Shown in pieces: positions 1 through 12,900 of a stretch of 64,000 nucleotides of DNA. The notes under the pieces are model-generated. The model had not been told where the DNA came from, made no database searches, and saw only the letters and a list, made by a program, of their open reading frames with translations. A program made the translations under genes and the position numbers. This DNA is from Parelaphostrongylus tenuis (lineage: Eukaryota; Nematoda; Chromadorea; Rhabditida; Metastrongylidae): positions 186,001 to 250,000 of the forward strand of contig JAHQIW010001897.1 in NCBI GenBank assembly GCA_019055375.1, read 5' to 3'. Numbering within the stretch: position 1 is the stretch's first letter; the number at the start of each line of letters is the position of its first letter.

Positions 1-65
1 TGTATGTATGCATGTACGTATGTACGTATGTATGTGTGTACGTATGTATGTATGTGTATATGTAT
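1..65. repeat. GTAT/ATGT microsatellite
   Basis: Imperfect run of TATG/TACG tetranucleotides at the left edge. The repeat probably continues beyond the window. Confidence 0.9.
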
Positions 66-3000
66 GTAAGTTTCGTTCTTAATTTCACTACAGAATCATA
101 ACTGAACGAGGACACTCAGCGAGCGATGCAATGCGATTTTGTGAGTTGATTTCGCAATTATCAGAGCTATGTTCCCAGCGACGATCAGCTCATAGGTCGC
201 CCTCATAATCCTCACTGATCGGATCAAAATACGTTCTGTCCTATAAAGTGGGCCGGCTATCCTGCCATTTCACCAAGCGTATCAGAAACGATGACCGCTC
301 CGTACATCTCCACTCTAACTATTCCCATCTTAATCAGAATTGTTGTCAGCTCAGAAGGTTTGTGAGAACTCTTTTCAGTGATGCACTTTTCGAAAAAGTA
401 CAATGGTCACTAACATTTTCAATAATAATCTTAATATTGTCGGCACATATGTCGGAATGCTTCACGAAAGGAAATAACCCTTAGTAAACGCACTGCATGA
501 CATGGAATTCGAGGAATATCTCCTTTGCTTTTTCACCGGATAGAATTTATCATTTGAGTTTTTGCAGTCTTTGATATCTCAAATAACTGCAATTTCAACA
601 ATGTATATTGCTTTCTAAAAAGACTTTGATGGACCGTCGCAGTAAAAATGGTGTTATATCACACACTCAATTTCCTTTGTTCGCTCGACTGTCTTTCAAC
701 TGATTTTTTTTAGAAACTTGGTAGTCATTCAATACCTCCAGCTTCGATGAATTTCAAACAATGTCAAGTTTATAAATAACTCTTTGAATAGCGTTGTAAG
801 AGCGTAAAGCAAATTCGTTTAGCCCTTGAATTTTCTTCGCAAATATGAGGTATATAAGCATTAAAGCATGTGAGATGTAGAATATTATAGGGTACCGCAG
901 TAGCACAAAACAATTTATGATTTCCTTAACACGTAGGAGAAACCTAACTGAAAACAAAATTGTCAACAGTTTGCGAATCGTGCTGCACAATCGATCGACT
1001 GCCGTTCCCACAGGGTTAATGCGGCAGTGATCAAAAAGTAAATACTCTTTTTCTCTCTAGATGACAGCCATATCAGAGTAAGTAATTTAGTCATGGAAAA
1101 AAAATCAACGGCGATAGAGTAAAGCTTGGTCTTCGCCTTTCGACGTTATGAAAGTGTTCATTGATTTGAACCTATCGCTGACTATTCTTATCTACATCAT
1201 TATTTGTGATACACTTTGTCATATATGCGAACCTTGACGCCTTTTCCATATAGTTCGTTGTCTCACTTCATCATGCACGAAAGTACTTGAATTGGTGGGG
1301 GAGTTTCAACCACATTATTAAGCTTTTTTCCTTCCTACAAACATCACAGAATTAGGTTCAACTAATCTTGCTTTAAATCATGGGATAGCTCTACTGAGGC
1401 ATTCGCAAGCTTCCACCACAATAAGCAGCTCAGCCTTACTGATTAGAGTAGCTTTTCCCAAACTGTGGTAATCTATGCACAGTGAATGAGCTAAACTGCC
1501 AGGTATGTAGTACGCTCTTCACAACGCATATCATGATCAAATACTCAGGGCAAGAAACCAAATATAATTTTCAAGTGTGAGAATGATAAAAAAGGTCATA
1601 TCTTTTCGCTAACAGAAGAGAATTGAAGAGACGACCCTTTTCGCTAAACAAGAATTCTTCATAAGAGTTCTGGCAATTATTCGAAAGCTCAAATCTCTAG
1701 CTACTGTGCTACGTGCTTTTTATAAAGAGAAACTTTGTATAACACTGCAGAATTCGAAATAAAATTGCGTTTTATATCGACCACGCGCTCTCATTACTAG
1801 TTCGTTGGAACACAAAAGGCATAAGAAAGGTTAGAGGGAATCTTGTAGTGTTAGTGCCATATGTTTTATCAGGAGTTTCTTTCAGAGCGGAAAAATTATT
1901 ACATCACAGTGGAAAGATTTTTCAGAAACTAAGCGAGCCGTTGGAATCGCCGAAACTTACACTATTGAATGATTACTTAAAGTTTGAAGAATAATTTTGT
2001 CCTGGGAGAATTATACGTGGGTAGCACAAATATTTTTTTTCCGATGCACCATTGTATTGAAGTTTGAAAAATGGCTGCGTAGCGCAATAGCCAGAGATTT
2101 AAACTTTCGAACGATTACTAACACTTCAAAGAAAAAGTCTTGCCCAGCGAAAGAGGTCGTCTCTTGCCTTGTTCTCTGGTTCATGGAAAAGAACCGAAAA
2201 ACTCAAAAGCTTGTATGCAAGTGGTATTCCTCACCAAAGGCCTTTCTATACCGACACTTTCAGAGCTCTCCTTATAATTATTTTATGAATTATTAATAGC
2301 AAAATGGCAAAATGTGGGGTGAGATATGGTGAAATACAAATAATTAGTAATTCTGATATAGTTAACAGTGCTTCATTAGAGTTTATCGGAATTTTCTCTA
2401 GAAAATTTGTAAATCAACCGTTTCCGTAGTAAAGATGATTGAGTGCATTTCTGGTCGATGCAATGTTGCAATGCAATATTGCTGTTCTATCGATATATCA
2501 AATGATTGTTTCTATCTTCCAATAAACGTTTCGTGCCATTTTGCCGCTCCAGGGAAATAGAGGGTTCAGTCTGCCGAGATTGTCATGAAGAAAACGAGCT
2601 CATGTGTATTATGAATCAAATCTGATAACTATATCATGTGCTTCTTTGTGAAGCATTAGCGAGCTATGGTCAAAATGTGATGTAAGAACAATGTAGATGG
2701 GTGTTCGTTGTCTCATATGGTAGAAGCAGCTGAAATGGAGGGTCTGCTGGATTGCAATCTTCTCACTCGGTCATGTCGCTTTACATAAAAAATTTGTTGA
2801 TATACTGCCATTGAATGACATTTTTTTTCAGTTAGATGTTAGGTTTTCTAGTGTAGTGGAATGTACTTTTCCTTCTTATCCGAAGTCCCTCTACAATGAC
2901 AATGAACAAAAAACTGCGAAATCAACCCTTTATTTTGAGTGCTTTATTAAGACCACGCTCAAATTTCAATATATCGCAAAATTATAATTCGAGCGAACAT

Positions 3001-3158
3001 GTTATGTGGTCCGTTAATTTGCTCTTGTACAGCCCGATACACGTGTTTCGACCTCACAGTCTAGTCAGTCGAGCAGAGCCCTTTGTCTTTCAGTTTTTAA
3101 GCAATCCTATCGCGAGCCCCTGCTCTACCCATAAAGAAGTAAGTGGCGACGAATGATA
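66..3158. other. No supported gene; old dispersed repeat pieces
   Basis: I found no exon with coding character and matching splice sites here. Two pieces, near 1940-1985 and 2095-2150, belong to an old dispersed repeat whose core reads roughly 'gctatcgaacgattgcta' and which recurs at 20-23.5, 31.7 and 57.4 kb. The 5' exon(s) of the PAN-domain gene, with its start codon and signal peptide, should lie here or further left, but I cannot identify them. Confidence 0.4.
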
Positions 3159-3299
3159 TACACTGTAAGTCAAGTGAAAGGGTGTGGTCTTGATAAAACA
3201 CTCGAATTAAAGGTGTAATATTACAAAAATACAAGCCAAAGTGAAATCGAGTGTGCAACGCTCTATATTCGATGATAATTTCACTTGACTTACAGTGTA
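3159..3299. mobile_element. 141-bp MITE with perfect 21-bp terminal inverted repeats
   Basis: The left end, 3159-3179 (starts tacactgtaagtcaagtgaa), is the exact reverse complement of 3279-3299. The ends begin TA/end TA, so a TA target-site duplication of the Tc1/mariner type fits. The 99-bp interior has no coding capacity. The perfect arms suggest recent mobilisation compared with the decayed elements elsewhere in the window. Confidence 0.85.
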
Positions 3300-3575
3300 A
3301 ATCGTGGTCGTCACTGAATAGTACTTTTTTTAAATGCTCTCCACTTCAAATGACTGGTATAATTGAGGGAATTTTGGAATGATAGGTAAGACTTGCCATT
3401 TGAAGTTATCTGCGTAGATGCATTATATTGGTACATTAAAGTAACATAAGGCGATCTTCTGAATTCATATTGATTCGACTCATTGAGTCTATTAAACATT
3501 GTCAGTTTTCAAAGTAAGTACTAAAAATTATAGTTCATTGCTACAGAGTCTATATATGGGTTGACACTATTTCAG

Positions 3576-3976
3576 ATTTCATTGACTGCTTCACATCTCA
3601 CCGAAACGTGAAGGCTACTTGTCACAAACCAATAAAAGAAATGTATGACGTCCACTCGTATCTATTTAAGTTATGAAATACTTTTCAAAAAAACCGTATG
3701 ACGATTCATAAAATATTTCGTTTTGCTGCTCAGGTCTTTGTCATCGCTTTCGCAGTGTCAGGAGCTCTGCCTTTCAACATCTACCTGTAAAAACGCTCAG
3801 TACGATCTATATAGGAGCAGATGTGAACTTTTCCATCTCCTTCATTATTAGCGTCTACTTTGAACGAAACTCGTAAGTTTTACAGCATCTCGGTCATTTC
3901 GAAAACAAACAGAAAAACTTGTAGGTGGGCCCGAGAGCGCATCCTACCACGGAGAATTATCCATCGACAGATTAAG
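3576..3976 (+). CDS. PAN-like module 1 exons of the NOAH-type gene
   Basis: Three exons. The first (3576-3657) reads FIDCFTSHRNVKATCHKPIK and on, and ends in phase 2. The second (3734-3872) carries the PAN core CQELCLSTSTCKNAQYDLYR followed by a Cys-Glu-Leu-Phe. Its frame then hits TAG unless one base is added to the T run near 3827-3830; with that change it runs into a strong donor at 3873 (gtaagt). The third (3925-3976) continues in phase and ends at an apparent GC donor (ag|gcaagc). Cysteine spacing is typical of PAN folds. Confidence 0.65.
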
Positions 3977-6900
3977 GCAAGCATTCCTGTTTTTTCCACT
4001 AGGCACCTCATTCCATGAGTTTACAGCTTAACGACTAATAGTATTTCCACTTGTTATTAAATTGATAGATAGATATACTAGATATTCTGCCTATTACAAA
4101 ATGTTCCACTAAAATATTCATTGTAAAAAAACTGGCAGTTGTAGAGCATAAATGTTCTCCGTGCCCACATTTAGCTCGCTTAATTATTCACAATTTTCTA
4201 ATTAGAATTTTAACGATAATCAGGTGAGATTATGATAAGGAATTTGAATAACTTGAAGTGACGAGTGTTGATTTGCAAAATGAGCTGCTGTTGAGATTTT
4301 AAACTCTGATCTCATTAAATCACAGCTTTTTCTTTTACAAGTAGAACTTGATGTCGTAATAGCACAGTTTATCCAGTCAGCTGTGACACAAAGGAAATCG
4401 TAGCTTGCGCAAGTCGTTTTGATTATTCAATAAACTTTAAGTGAGCTTTCGAATTCAGTTATTGAGATATTTCAATGACATCATCTCACACAGATCTGAT
4501 TACAAGTGCGCTCCGGCTCTGCAGCCATCGATCGGTACCATATACCTTGTGCTTCGGGAAGACTGTTTTGAAGAATCAAAACCAACCTCCTACACAAGGT
4601 ATACCGTTCCTCACCAGGCAAGTGTTTTGAGCTTTCGCAAAGTTCTGGAGAATTAGCGTTTTGATTTCTAGCTCGATTCTGCCGAGGAGAAAACTCAACC
4701 GCCGCCCAGAGATCCGTTCTCAGTTCATGCTGTTGAGGTGGCTCCCATCCGTTTTTCCTACTGACTCTTGTTTAGCAGCTTTTCATGGATCTAACACGTG
4801 TTCTTCTTAACTCTTATATTTGAGAGTATAAGAAGTCAAGAAATATTACTTAAATTATTTTCAAGAGTAAAGAATGATTCGAACAGTCTGCAAATGTTAC
4901 TATAACCTCAGAAATTCATTTCACCTTATCTATATCTCTTTATTTTCTACTTTTTATCAGTCTTGATTTATACTGCGGACCCTTATGAATGTTACTACCA
5001 TCAAAGGTTCCGTCCTTAATTACAGTCACGCAAACAATACTTCAATAAGTGACACTCGATGTTAAGTTTATCAACGGATTCACCTGTCATCCCATCAAGC
5101 GATAGCAGCTGTCTTCAGGACACCTCACCGTACTCCATCCCCACTTTTCAAACAAGATCCTCATTCGACCACGTTTACTCATGAGCTACCTAGTTGTTTC
5201 TGCTTAATCGAGTCACACAAAAAACATCACATTTTGCATTTGATATCTTGGTGAGAGAATTGGTAATAAAGGTGGTGGAGTGTCGCGTGAGTTCGGCATC
5301 ATCTGACACAAGGTATCTAATTAATTTCGTGTCACAGCTGTCACTGGAACGCATCACATATCTGAGGCCACTGATTTTACATCTCGGCGTTTGACGTTTC
5401 TGAAATATAAACGTTGATTTACCTTGAGGCCTCAAATTCCCCCAATCGTTGTCGTGACCAGAGATTTTTCTAGCATAGCCATCTTGATTACGCATGTGAC
5501 AACACTAATTATCCTTTCACCCTATATACGTTGTGTCTAAGTCTCCGTAATGCAAGCTAAGTCAAAAGCAATCGTATATCCATGGCGTACACGGAATCAG
5601 ATGTTTCTGCCCTCTTCACAACATTCTCGATAGGAAAAGTCTTTGAGGATTCGTTTCATCCTGTTCAACTCTTAAGTTAAGTTGATTGTGGTCTTGAATC
5701 ATCGAACTAACGCAAATGTTTCAGAGGATTTTGTGGCAGTCAGTGGCGCACTAGGGCTGAATGAGGCATCGGGGACAAAATTTATATAGGAAATGGGCAT
5801 GAGCATAGAACAATCGTTATCAATTCCTTGTTTTTGATAATATCCCAAGATTCGAGAAAAGTTAAAATTCGCTAGTGAAACGACTATATAAATGAACTTA
5901 TTATCTAAGGAGTTATACGCAGTATAACGAGTATTGTAATATTGTATCTGTGATTGTAATAGGTTGTATAAAAGTTCTGTCGTATTGCGGGCCAAATGGT
6001 TTTTACACATGTATCTTGTGTGGATTTGAGCTCATCAAAAAATCCGTTTTTTTTGCTCATCGCATGATGAAAAACTGTCCAAAGAAGAAAATCGCCTGCT
6101 GCTCCACTTCTACTACAAATTAGGTGTCAACGATTCTGAAGCTGATCGAGGATTCTGTAAGGCGATATGGTGACGAATTTGCGATATTCGTACAGCTCAG
6201 CGTTGGTTCAAGACATTTCTTGAAGAAAGAGACCGATTGACAGACAAGCCAACAGAGGGACGTTTACGAGAAGTCTATCTTTAAGCAGTCGTCAAGTGGA
6301 TTGAAGAGGATCCAATGATGAATTGCCGGATGTTGGCCGACGAGTTTGATTATGAGCCAGTGGCAATTTGACACATTCTCCATAAGCGACTGAGTCGTCT
6401 TGATATGGAAGGAGACTACTTCGACTATTAACTTGCCTTCTGGTTGAGCTTAGCTGGTGTGCAAGTAAATTTTTTCTTTGCTTAGTGAAAATATGAAAAC
6501 TTTTTTTTAGAACCTATTAGTTTTCACATTTTAGGTGCTTCCTATTGTTCCGGATTGTCCGCTTGGAGAAAAAGCTCGAGTGCAAATTATCGATGGTGTC
6601 GAGGTGAAAAAATGTACCTCATTAATATGACTATGTATGAAATTTGTTTAGCCTAACTTCTGAGCAATCTTATAAGCGATTTCAGGTAATTTCTGCAAGT
6701 GCGACACCAGTGTCTTTCAATGTTGAAACGCCGAAAAAATGTGTTCATGCGTGTCTCACTAGCACTGTATGCTTTCATATGCAAAACAATCAAAAATTTC
6801 TGATTAACTTCATCAATGAGTTGAAATTACAGTTTCCGGACGCATCACGTCTTCCACTACTCTGTCGATCTGCTCATTTCAATCGACTATCGACAAAATG

Positions 6901-9900
6901 CTCGATATATTCGGATGCCATTAATCCAAATGGATACCTAGAATATAAACCAAATTCGAATGTACTTTACATGGAAAAGTTATGCATATCAGGTCGCATC
7001 AATAAGGAGATTTTTTGTAATTACCGTGGTTGTTTGAAACTTTTTTGTTTTCCAGATATGATTTTACCGTTATCATGTGACGAAGTCTTTAGGAGAATAC
7101 CACAGCATATTTTGCTAGGTAGGTTAGAAATTAGACATTGTTTTTGAAAGCAGTAGAAGATCAGCAATAGTATGATATCTAGTAAATCATTTAGTAGCAA
7201 AAGCTGAGGAGCGCTAGCAGTTTTGTATCATTTGAAGTGGAGTGATTTTCCTTTTTAGGCCATGCATCAGAAATTCTTACATCAACCAGCGAAGAAGAGT
7301 GTATACGGGAGTGCATATTGGCGAAGGTGACGAAGAACTTTAATCAAAAAAGACAGACATAGTTGCTGCAAAAAACATTCTTCTATAATCTAATCCGTAA
7401 CTCAGATATTTGCCTCTCAATCCACTTTTTTAGCCAACAGTATAGTTTTGGAAGTGATCTGATATCAGTGTGCGATTATATGTCTCCCAGTAATAGTGGT
7501 AACGAGAATATTTCACGGAACGGCGAGGGAATTCAAAAACCAGCAAACCCAGTAGCACATTTGGGGAAAGGGAGGTAGAGAGGGAGAGGGTGGGGCGCAG
7601 TCACTACTTCACCAATGCCACCGCTTCGTTACCACTCCTTCTTTAATAAACCACATCCTAGCTGTCGGCTAGCAACCTTTAGAGGTTTTACTGTGATAAA
7701 CACATATCGGTATCAAGCTCAGTGGAGCTTACATCTATTCGAAATGCATAATTTATTTGGATTCTTTCAATTTTACCGCTTTCTAATAGTGTTATGATGT
7801 TACAAATATGCTTCTAAGACTATTGAGTGGTATGCAAAGCAGTTGACTTAACAGGACAGTTTGATCCCTAGTTTCATCCACACCGCGGCGGGTGCTACTA
7901 TTGTACCACCGGGACCACCGCTTTACTACCGCACCACTTTAAGCTATACTGACTAAAGAGTGGTAGCGAAGCATGGCCTTGGTGGTGTAATGGGAACACT
8001 TGCCGACGGTATCGGTGAAACGCGGTTTTAACTTCCGTCTGGGTCGGGTTCTTTACATATACAAAAATACTTAACTAATACATAATGAGACTACCACAAG
8101 TCATTGTATAGACGCAGTATGCATTCAATCACTTCCACATTGGAGTCGAATGCATGGCGCATCTGTGAGGACGTGGTCAACACCGATCGTTAAATCCTTT
8201 ATCCTGTAGTTATCTTATAAATATGGACATTTTTCCTGAAAAACAAGCGATTGTGGTGGACTAACGGCACTTGTTGCTAAGGTAATGCCAAATCACGTTG
8301 ACTCATTGATAACGCGGTTTTTTTCCTCGCATAGAATAATGTATAATAATTCGTGAACATTGTAACTGTTTCTGCGTATCAACCGTGATGATAATAATCC
8401 TTTACCATCAAGGAGGTTTGTTGAAAATGTCTTCGTGAAGCTTACTTTCGCTATTCGGAGGCAAATGCGAGCAGTCACTTATTGACTTTCTAGTTAATTG
8501 CTCTCAAATATTTGGAGGAATTAGGGCGCAAAAGGCAATCCGTTTACGATGAATGCACTCTCTTGCCTACTATTGCATGATCATGGTAAGTCTAAGCGCA
8601 AACGCGACGGATGATCGAAAAATTCTTATTCGATGCGTTCTAGATAAAGAATTCACTTTTGAATCCATGTGCGCAACTGTACCACTATATGGTTAATCCA
8701 GCTACGAGTCTATCGTTCTACCGTGGTCTAAAATCCTGCCACATCATTTTGTTATCGACGTGGTATAGATAACTATCATAGGAGAAACACACTATTATAT
8801 TCATTGCCGTCACCGCAGTTCTCTCCTCTTGTCAATTTACCAGTATATCAGCACAGCTCCACCAGGGCTCCCGTGTTTAGAGGCTTTTCCGTTCTGAACA
8901 CGAGTCGGAATATATCTTCCCTCTGCGACCTTGTGAAGAAGTCTTTTTATCGTCTCAGTGGTGTTGATGTCAAGAAATTGCATTCTTTAGCAGATCAGTG
9001 ACAGCGTTTGTTCAGTTTTTCTAAGACAAACTACGCGTCCAAACAACGTGTATTGCAATATCGCGTATCTGGTAGTGTCTTCAAATTTTTACGATCAACG
9101 ATTACGATTTATGTCAGAATAAAGTATATTTTCTTGAGTTGACCATCAAAATTCTTTTTTTTCTTCTTTTTGGCATTCCATCTGCTCCTATCGTAATACG
9201 TAACACTCAAGTATCATCTTCCCGATAGAGCATTCGTTATGAATTACTTTCTCCTGCTTGGGTTTCGTCAGTTTTTGAAAGTTACAAAGGTTAAGTTGGA
9301 AAGGCAGATACGGAGCTATATGTCACTTATCATCATTAGTATGTCCTTAGTGCTCTCGCAAACTCATTTCATCCTGTAGTTTTGGTGTTAAATCTTTCTT
9401 GCTTTGTTCCCAACCCGATTTTGCAAAATGCAGTCACTGAAAGCATTTGATTCGCGGAATACATGTGATTCATCGAAGATTCGTTCCGCAATTAATGTAA
9501 AACCAGGTAGAATTTATAGGTTGCACGAATGATTTAGCGAATATGGTATATCTAACGAATCTCGACTGTCTCTCTCATCTTATTCTGTCTGACTATGGAA
9601 ACCTGTTGTTTATCATCTTCGATATCATTGATCAAAATCAAGTGATTCGACAAACTAGTCAAAGGTTGCAAGAAAAATCTTTATTGCGGCCACAGTTCCG
9701 AGATCTTGGTTTCTTGAAAACCACAGTGATACGAATCAAGTGTTCAGAAGCATTAATTCTTCCAACATGGGTCTTCGTCGTCGCGTCGAATCAAATCAAG
9801 TCAGAGTCGAATGAGCACTCCACAAATGCAGTAACTTTACTCTGCATTGCCCCTTATACATGGTTATTGACGCATAAAGACGTTAATAATTCATGACGGG

Positions 9901-12900
9901 AGTCTTTGAAAAGTGTCAGATAATATAATGTCAACTTGCGCAAAATGAGTTGTCTCGAAAAAAAGCTGTTATTAAGATAATTGGCTAAGAGCTTCTCTGT
10001 ACAAAAGAATGAGCTTACTTCAATCGAGCATTTAATCATTTTTTTCTAGAAGTATTTTGGGTGACTGTGAGTGATTTTTGGAAGACAGAATCTCTCGCAA
10101 AACTCCTTTTTATACCAATGATAATGTGTTAAGGAGTGGCAGAATTTCTGTTGTGAAGTTTTTATCTACATGATCAAGGGTCTAAGAATATTTCTGTTGA
10201 GTGGAGACACCTTGGCTCACCATACTTCCCATGGAAGGATTTTCATATCGCATGTTGCGTTTAACTCTCCTACTTGATGTATGAAATCGAGAAAACTTAT
10301 CTTGATTAGATGACGCGAGGTTGGTAAATTAGTCGTAGAAATTCGGCTGACGTTTCGGCGACCCACCTTCTTCAGAGCCTGGGTGTACGTAGTATTAGTT
10401 ATTTGAATGATTTGGATGATCTTATTTATATGCTGCCTGGGTCAGGTTAGGAGATCAAACGAAGAAAGGGCAGGAGATCTCGTGTGGTGGTGACGCACTC
10501 GTCCTTCCGGATCATTTCGGGGGTTTTTTGGCGTTTATCCAAAATGCCTCAAGAGTTTTGCTCGTGGATGTTTTTGATTCCTGCGCTAGGAATGTGACAG
10601 TCACATCAAAATCCTTGTTGTTGTATTTTGTGCCCTATGTATACCTAAAGGTTTGGTCTTATCTATTTTAGACTTACTATTCAGATGTTCTCTTATGCGG
10701 ATGAAAAGTGGTCTTCCCGTTTCGCCTATATATTCTTCACCGCATGTTTTACATGTTGGTAAATAAATTGTGCCCGTTCTTATACAATTGCCCTCTTTTC
10801 CCTTAGGGCAGATTATACAGTTTTTGGTGCTACACAATCGATCATAAAGTCTATTGCGCATCAGCTGATGGCGTAGGGTGGGAGGTAGGATTTCGATAAC
10901 AACCACGGAATTTTTAAGACCGCATCTTTTTAAGCACCTTTTAACCACGCTACTAATTTCGTTTGAGATAAATGGCAGTTTGAAGGGTACTCTATTCAGG
11001 TGCGGAGTATTGTTCTTTTGGGACCTAATTCCACTTTCTGAATATTCCCGAGTAGCAAATGTTTCGTAGCCGTTGGAAATGGCAATTTTTCGTGCCAAGT
11101 TTAACGATTCGTTCCTTTTCTCTTCTCCTGTGCACACATTTTTAGCCGTTCGAAACATGTTTTTTAATAGCGATTTTTTATGTGTGAAGGATGAGAGGAA
11201 AGGTGATTGACCAAAATGTTTTTGTTACTTGGTTTTCAATACCATTTTGTACTATAGCCAGTATCCAAAAACCTTACTTGGATGTTTAAGAATGGAAGCC
11301 AGCTCCCGTTTGGACTCTCTTGCGTAAATTTTTTATGCTCTGACTATCCGTTCAAGACTTCAAAACACTTTGGAACAGACAATGAAACAATCGTCTATAT
11401 ACCGGCAGTAGAGCAATGGGCGGTGAACGAGAACTGGAGCTTCTACCTTATACATAAAAGTAATGGCAAGAGTTAAACGTTGACCCATGGCTAACCCCTG
11501 AGTTGTGTGAAGTAACTTCCCGACCACCTACTTGAATATTTTAGTCAAGTTCAATCAGCAGGGTTTAATCTGTGCCAATTCGACAACGCCGTACTAAATC
11601 CTCATAGCTAAAGTACTCAGTATAGGAATCTAATGGTGACGTGAGTTCGTTATTTGCACAGTTTATTAACAGAGCAGATTCTCTATTTTTGTTCTACTCT
11701 GTGCTGCTGTACCCAAATTTCCAATGTTGGAGAAATGTGGTGCATCGTTTTCACTATTCTTCGCAATATTTATCAAGGAAAACTTTACAGTTTGTGCATA
11801 CTAGTTGATTATATGCACAAGTTGTTGATAGGGTTCATCGGTGTAAATGTGGAGCTTCGTTGGAGACTGCGATTCAGGTTCACGGCTCTTCGTACTCATT
11901 TGGTCGCAAGTTTTCTCCTGAGTTCGGAAGAGGGTTGTTATTCGAATCATGAGTACAAGTAGCATACCTTACCTTAAATTAGTTCAATATTGGAATATGA
12001 GAGGTAGACTGTCTTATAAAGCGCATTACGTCAGTCGAGAACAGCTTGCTAAATTAAAAGAAGAGGATAGAGGTTTTCCTCAGAGCACAGTTCGTACACT
12101 ATCCTATCAAGAGAGTACTGCAATGCATCAATCCACATCAGTCACATCGAAATCCAGAGAGATCAGGAAAGACTTTGAATTCTTGAAAATGAGACATAAT
12201 CGAGCCTCTAATTCTAAACAGTAATATCTGAAGAGGGGCATGAGCAAGATCCACAACCTCAAATGTGTTTCGAACCACGACTACTCTCACAGAGAGCTTA
12301 CCTAAAGTTCACCATACCAGCCAAAGCTCTTGGTTCGCCTTCCGATTGACAATGCTTATACTCTAGCGGTGCTATCAGTAATTATCCGTTAACAGGAGTG
12401 ATCCGAAGAGCACAGATCGGCACTGAATGCAGATAAGCTGAAGTTGCTGCCGATATTACAATTTCTTAACTTTTTACCTACTGTTTAGTTGTTTCGACGG
12501 CAGCGATTACATTGCGCTGTCTTATAATTTTTTCGTGCTAATGCTTCATTCAGTTTTTTTTTCATTTCATCTTGGATTATCACCGAAAGGCTGTTGAATG
12601 CTGAGAAATGTTACAGCAGCTTAGCTAGAAAGGCAGTAGCACCATCGCTCACCGTTTTAATGAGCTGGGCTACTGCAAAGTGATTCCTCGATGGACACCT
12701 CATGGGGTGACTGACTACGAGCGCGCTGTACGCACCACCTTCTACAGAAGTCTTCTACGATGATCGCATGGGCAGGACTTTTTCAAATCGGTCGTGACTT
12801 TAGATGAATCGTAGGTCTACTCCAAGAACAACACGTGCCATTCCTACCGGCTGCGTCACGGCAAAGACTCGTCGGTTCAACGAAAGCCCAAGTTCCATTC

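Noticed and set aside
6644..7147. Single 167-codon open frame as one gene
   Set aside because: It is a fusion of two exons, a short intron and part of a third intron; the ATG has no gene context.
7430..7500. Possible PAN exon (YSFGSDLISVCDYM) after the acceptor at 7440
   Set aside because: The exon at 14854 joins 7259-7326 in exact phase and gives the correct PAN continuation; this frame has the wrong phase and poor cysteine spacing.
9543..9896. 117-codon frame in the PAN intron
   Set aside because: No motif, no splice signals; chance frames of this size are expected in 64 kb.
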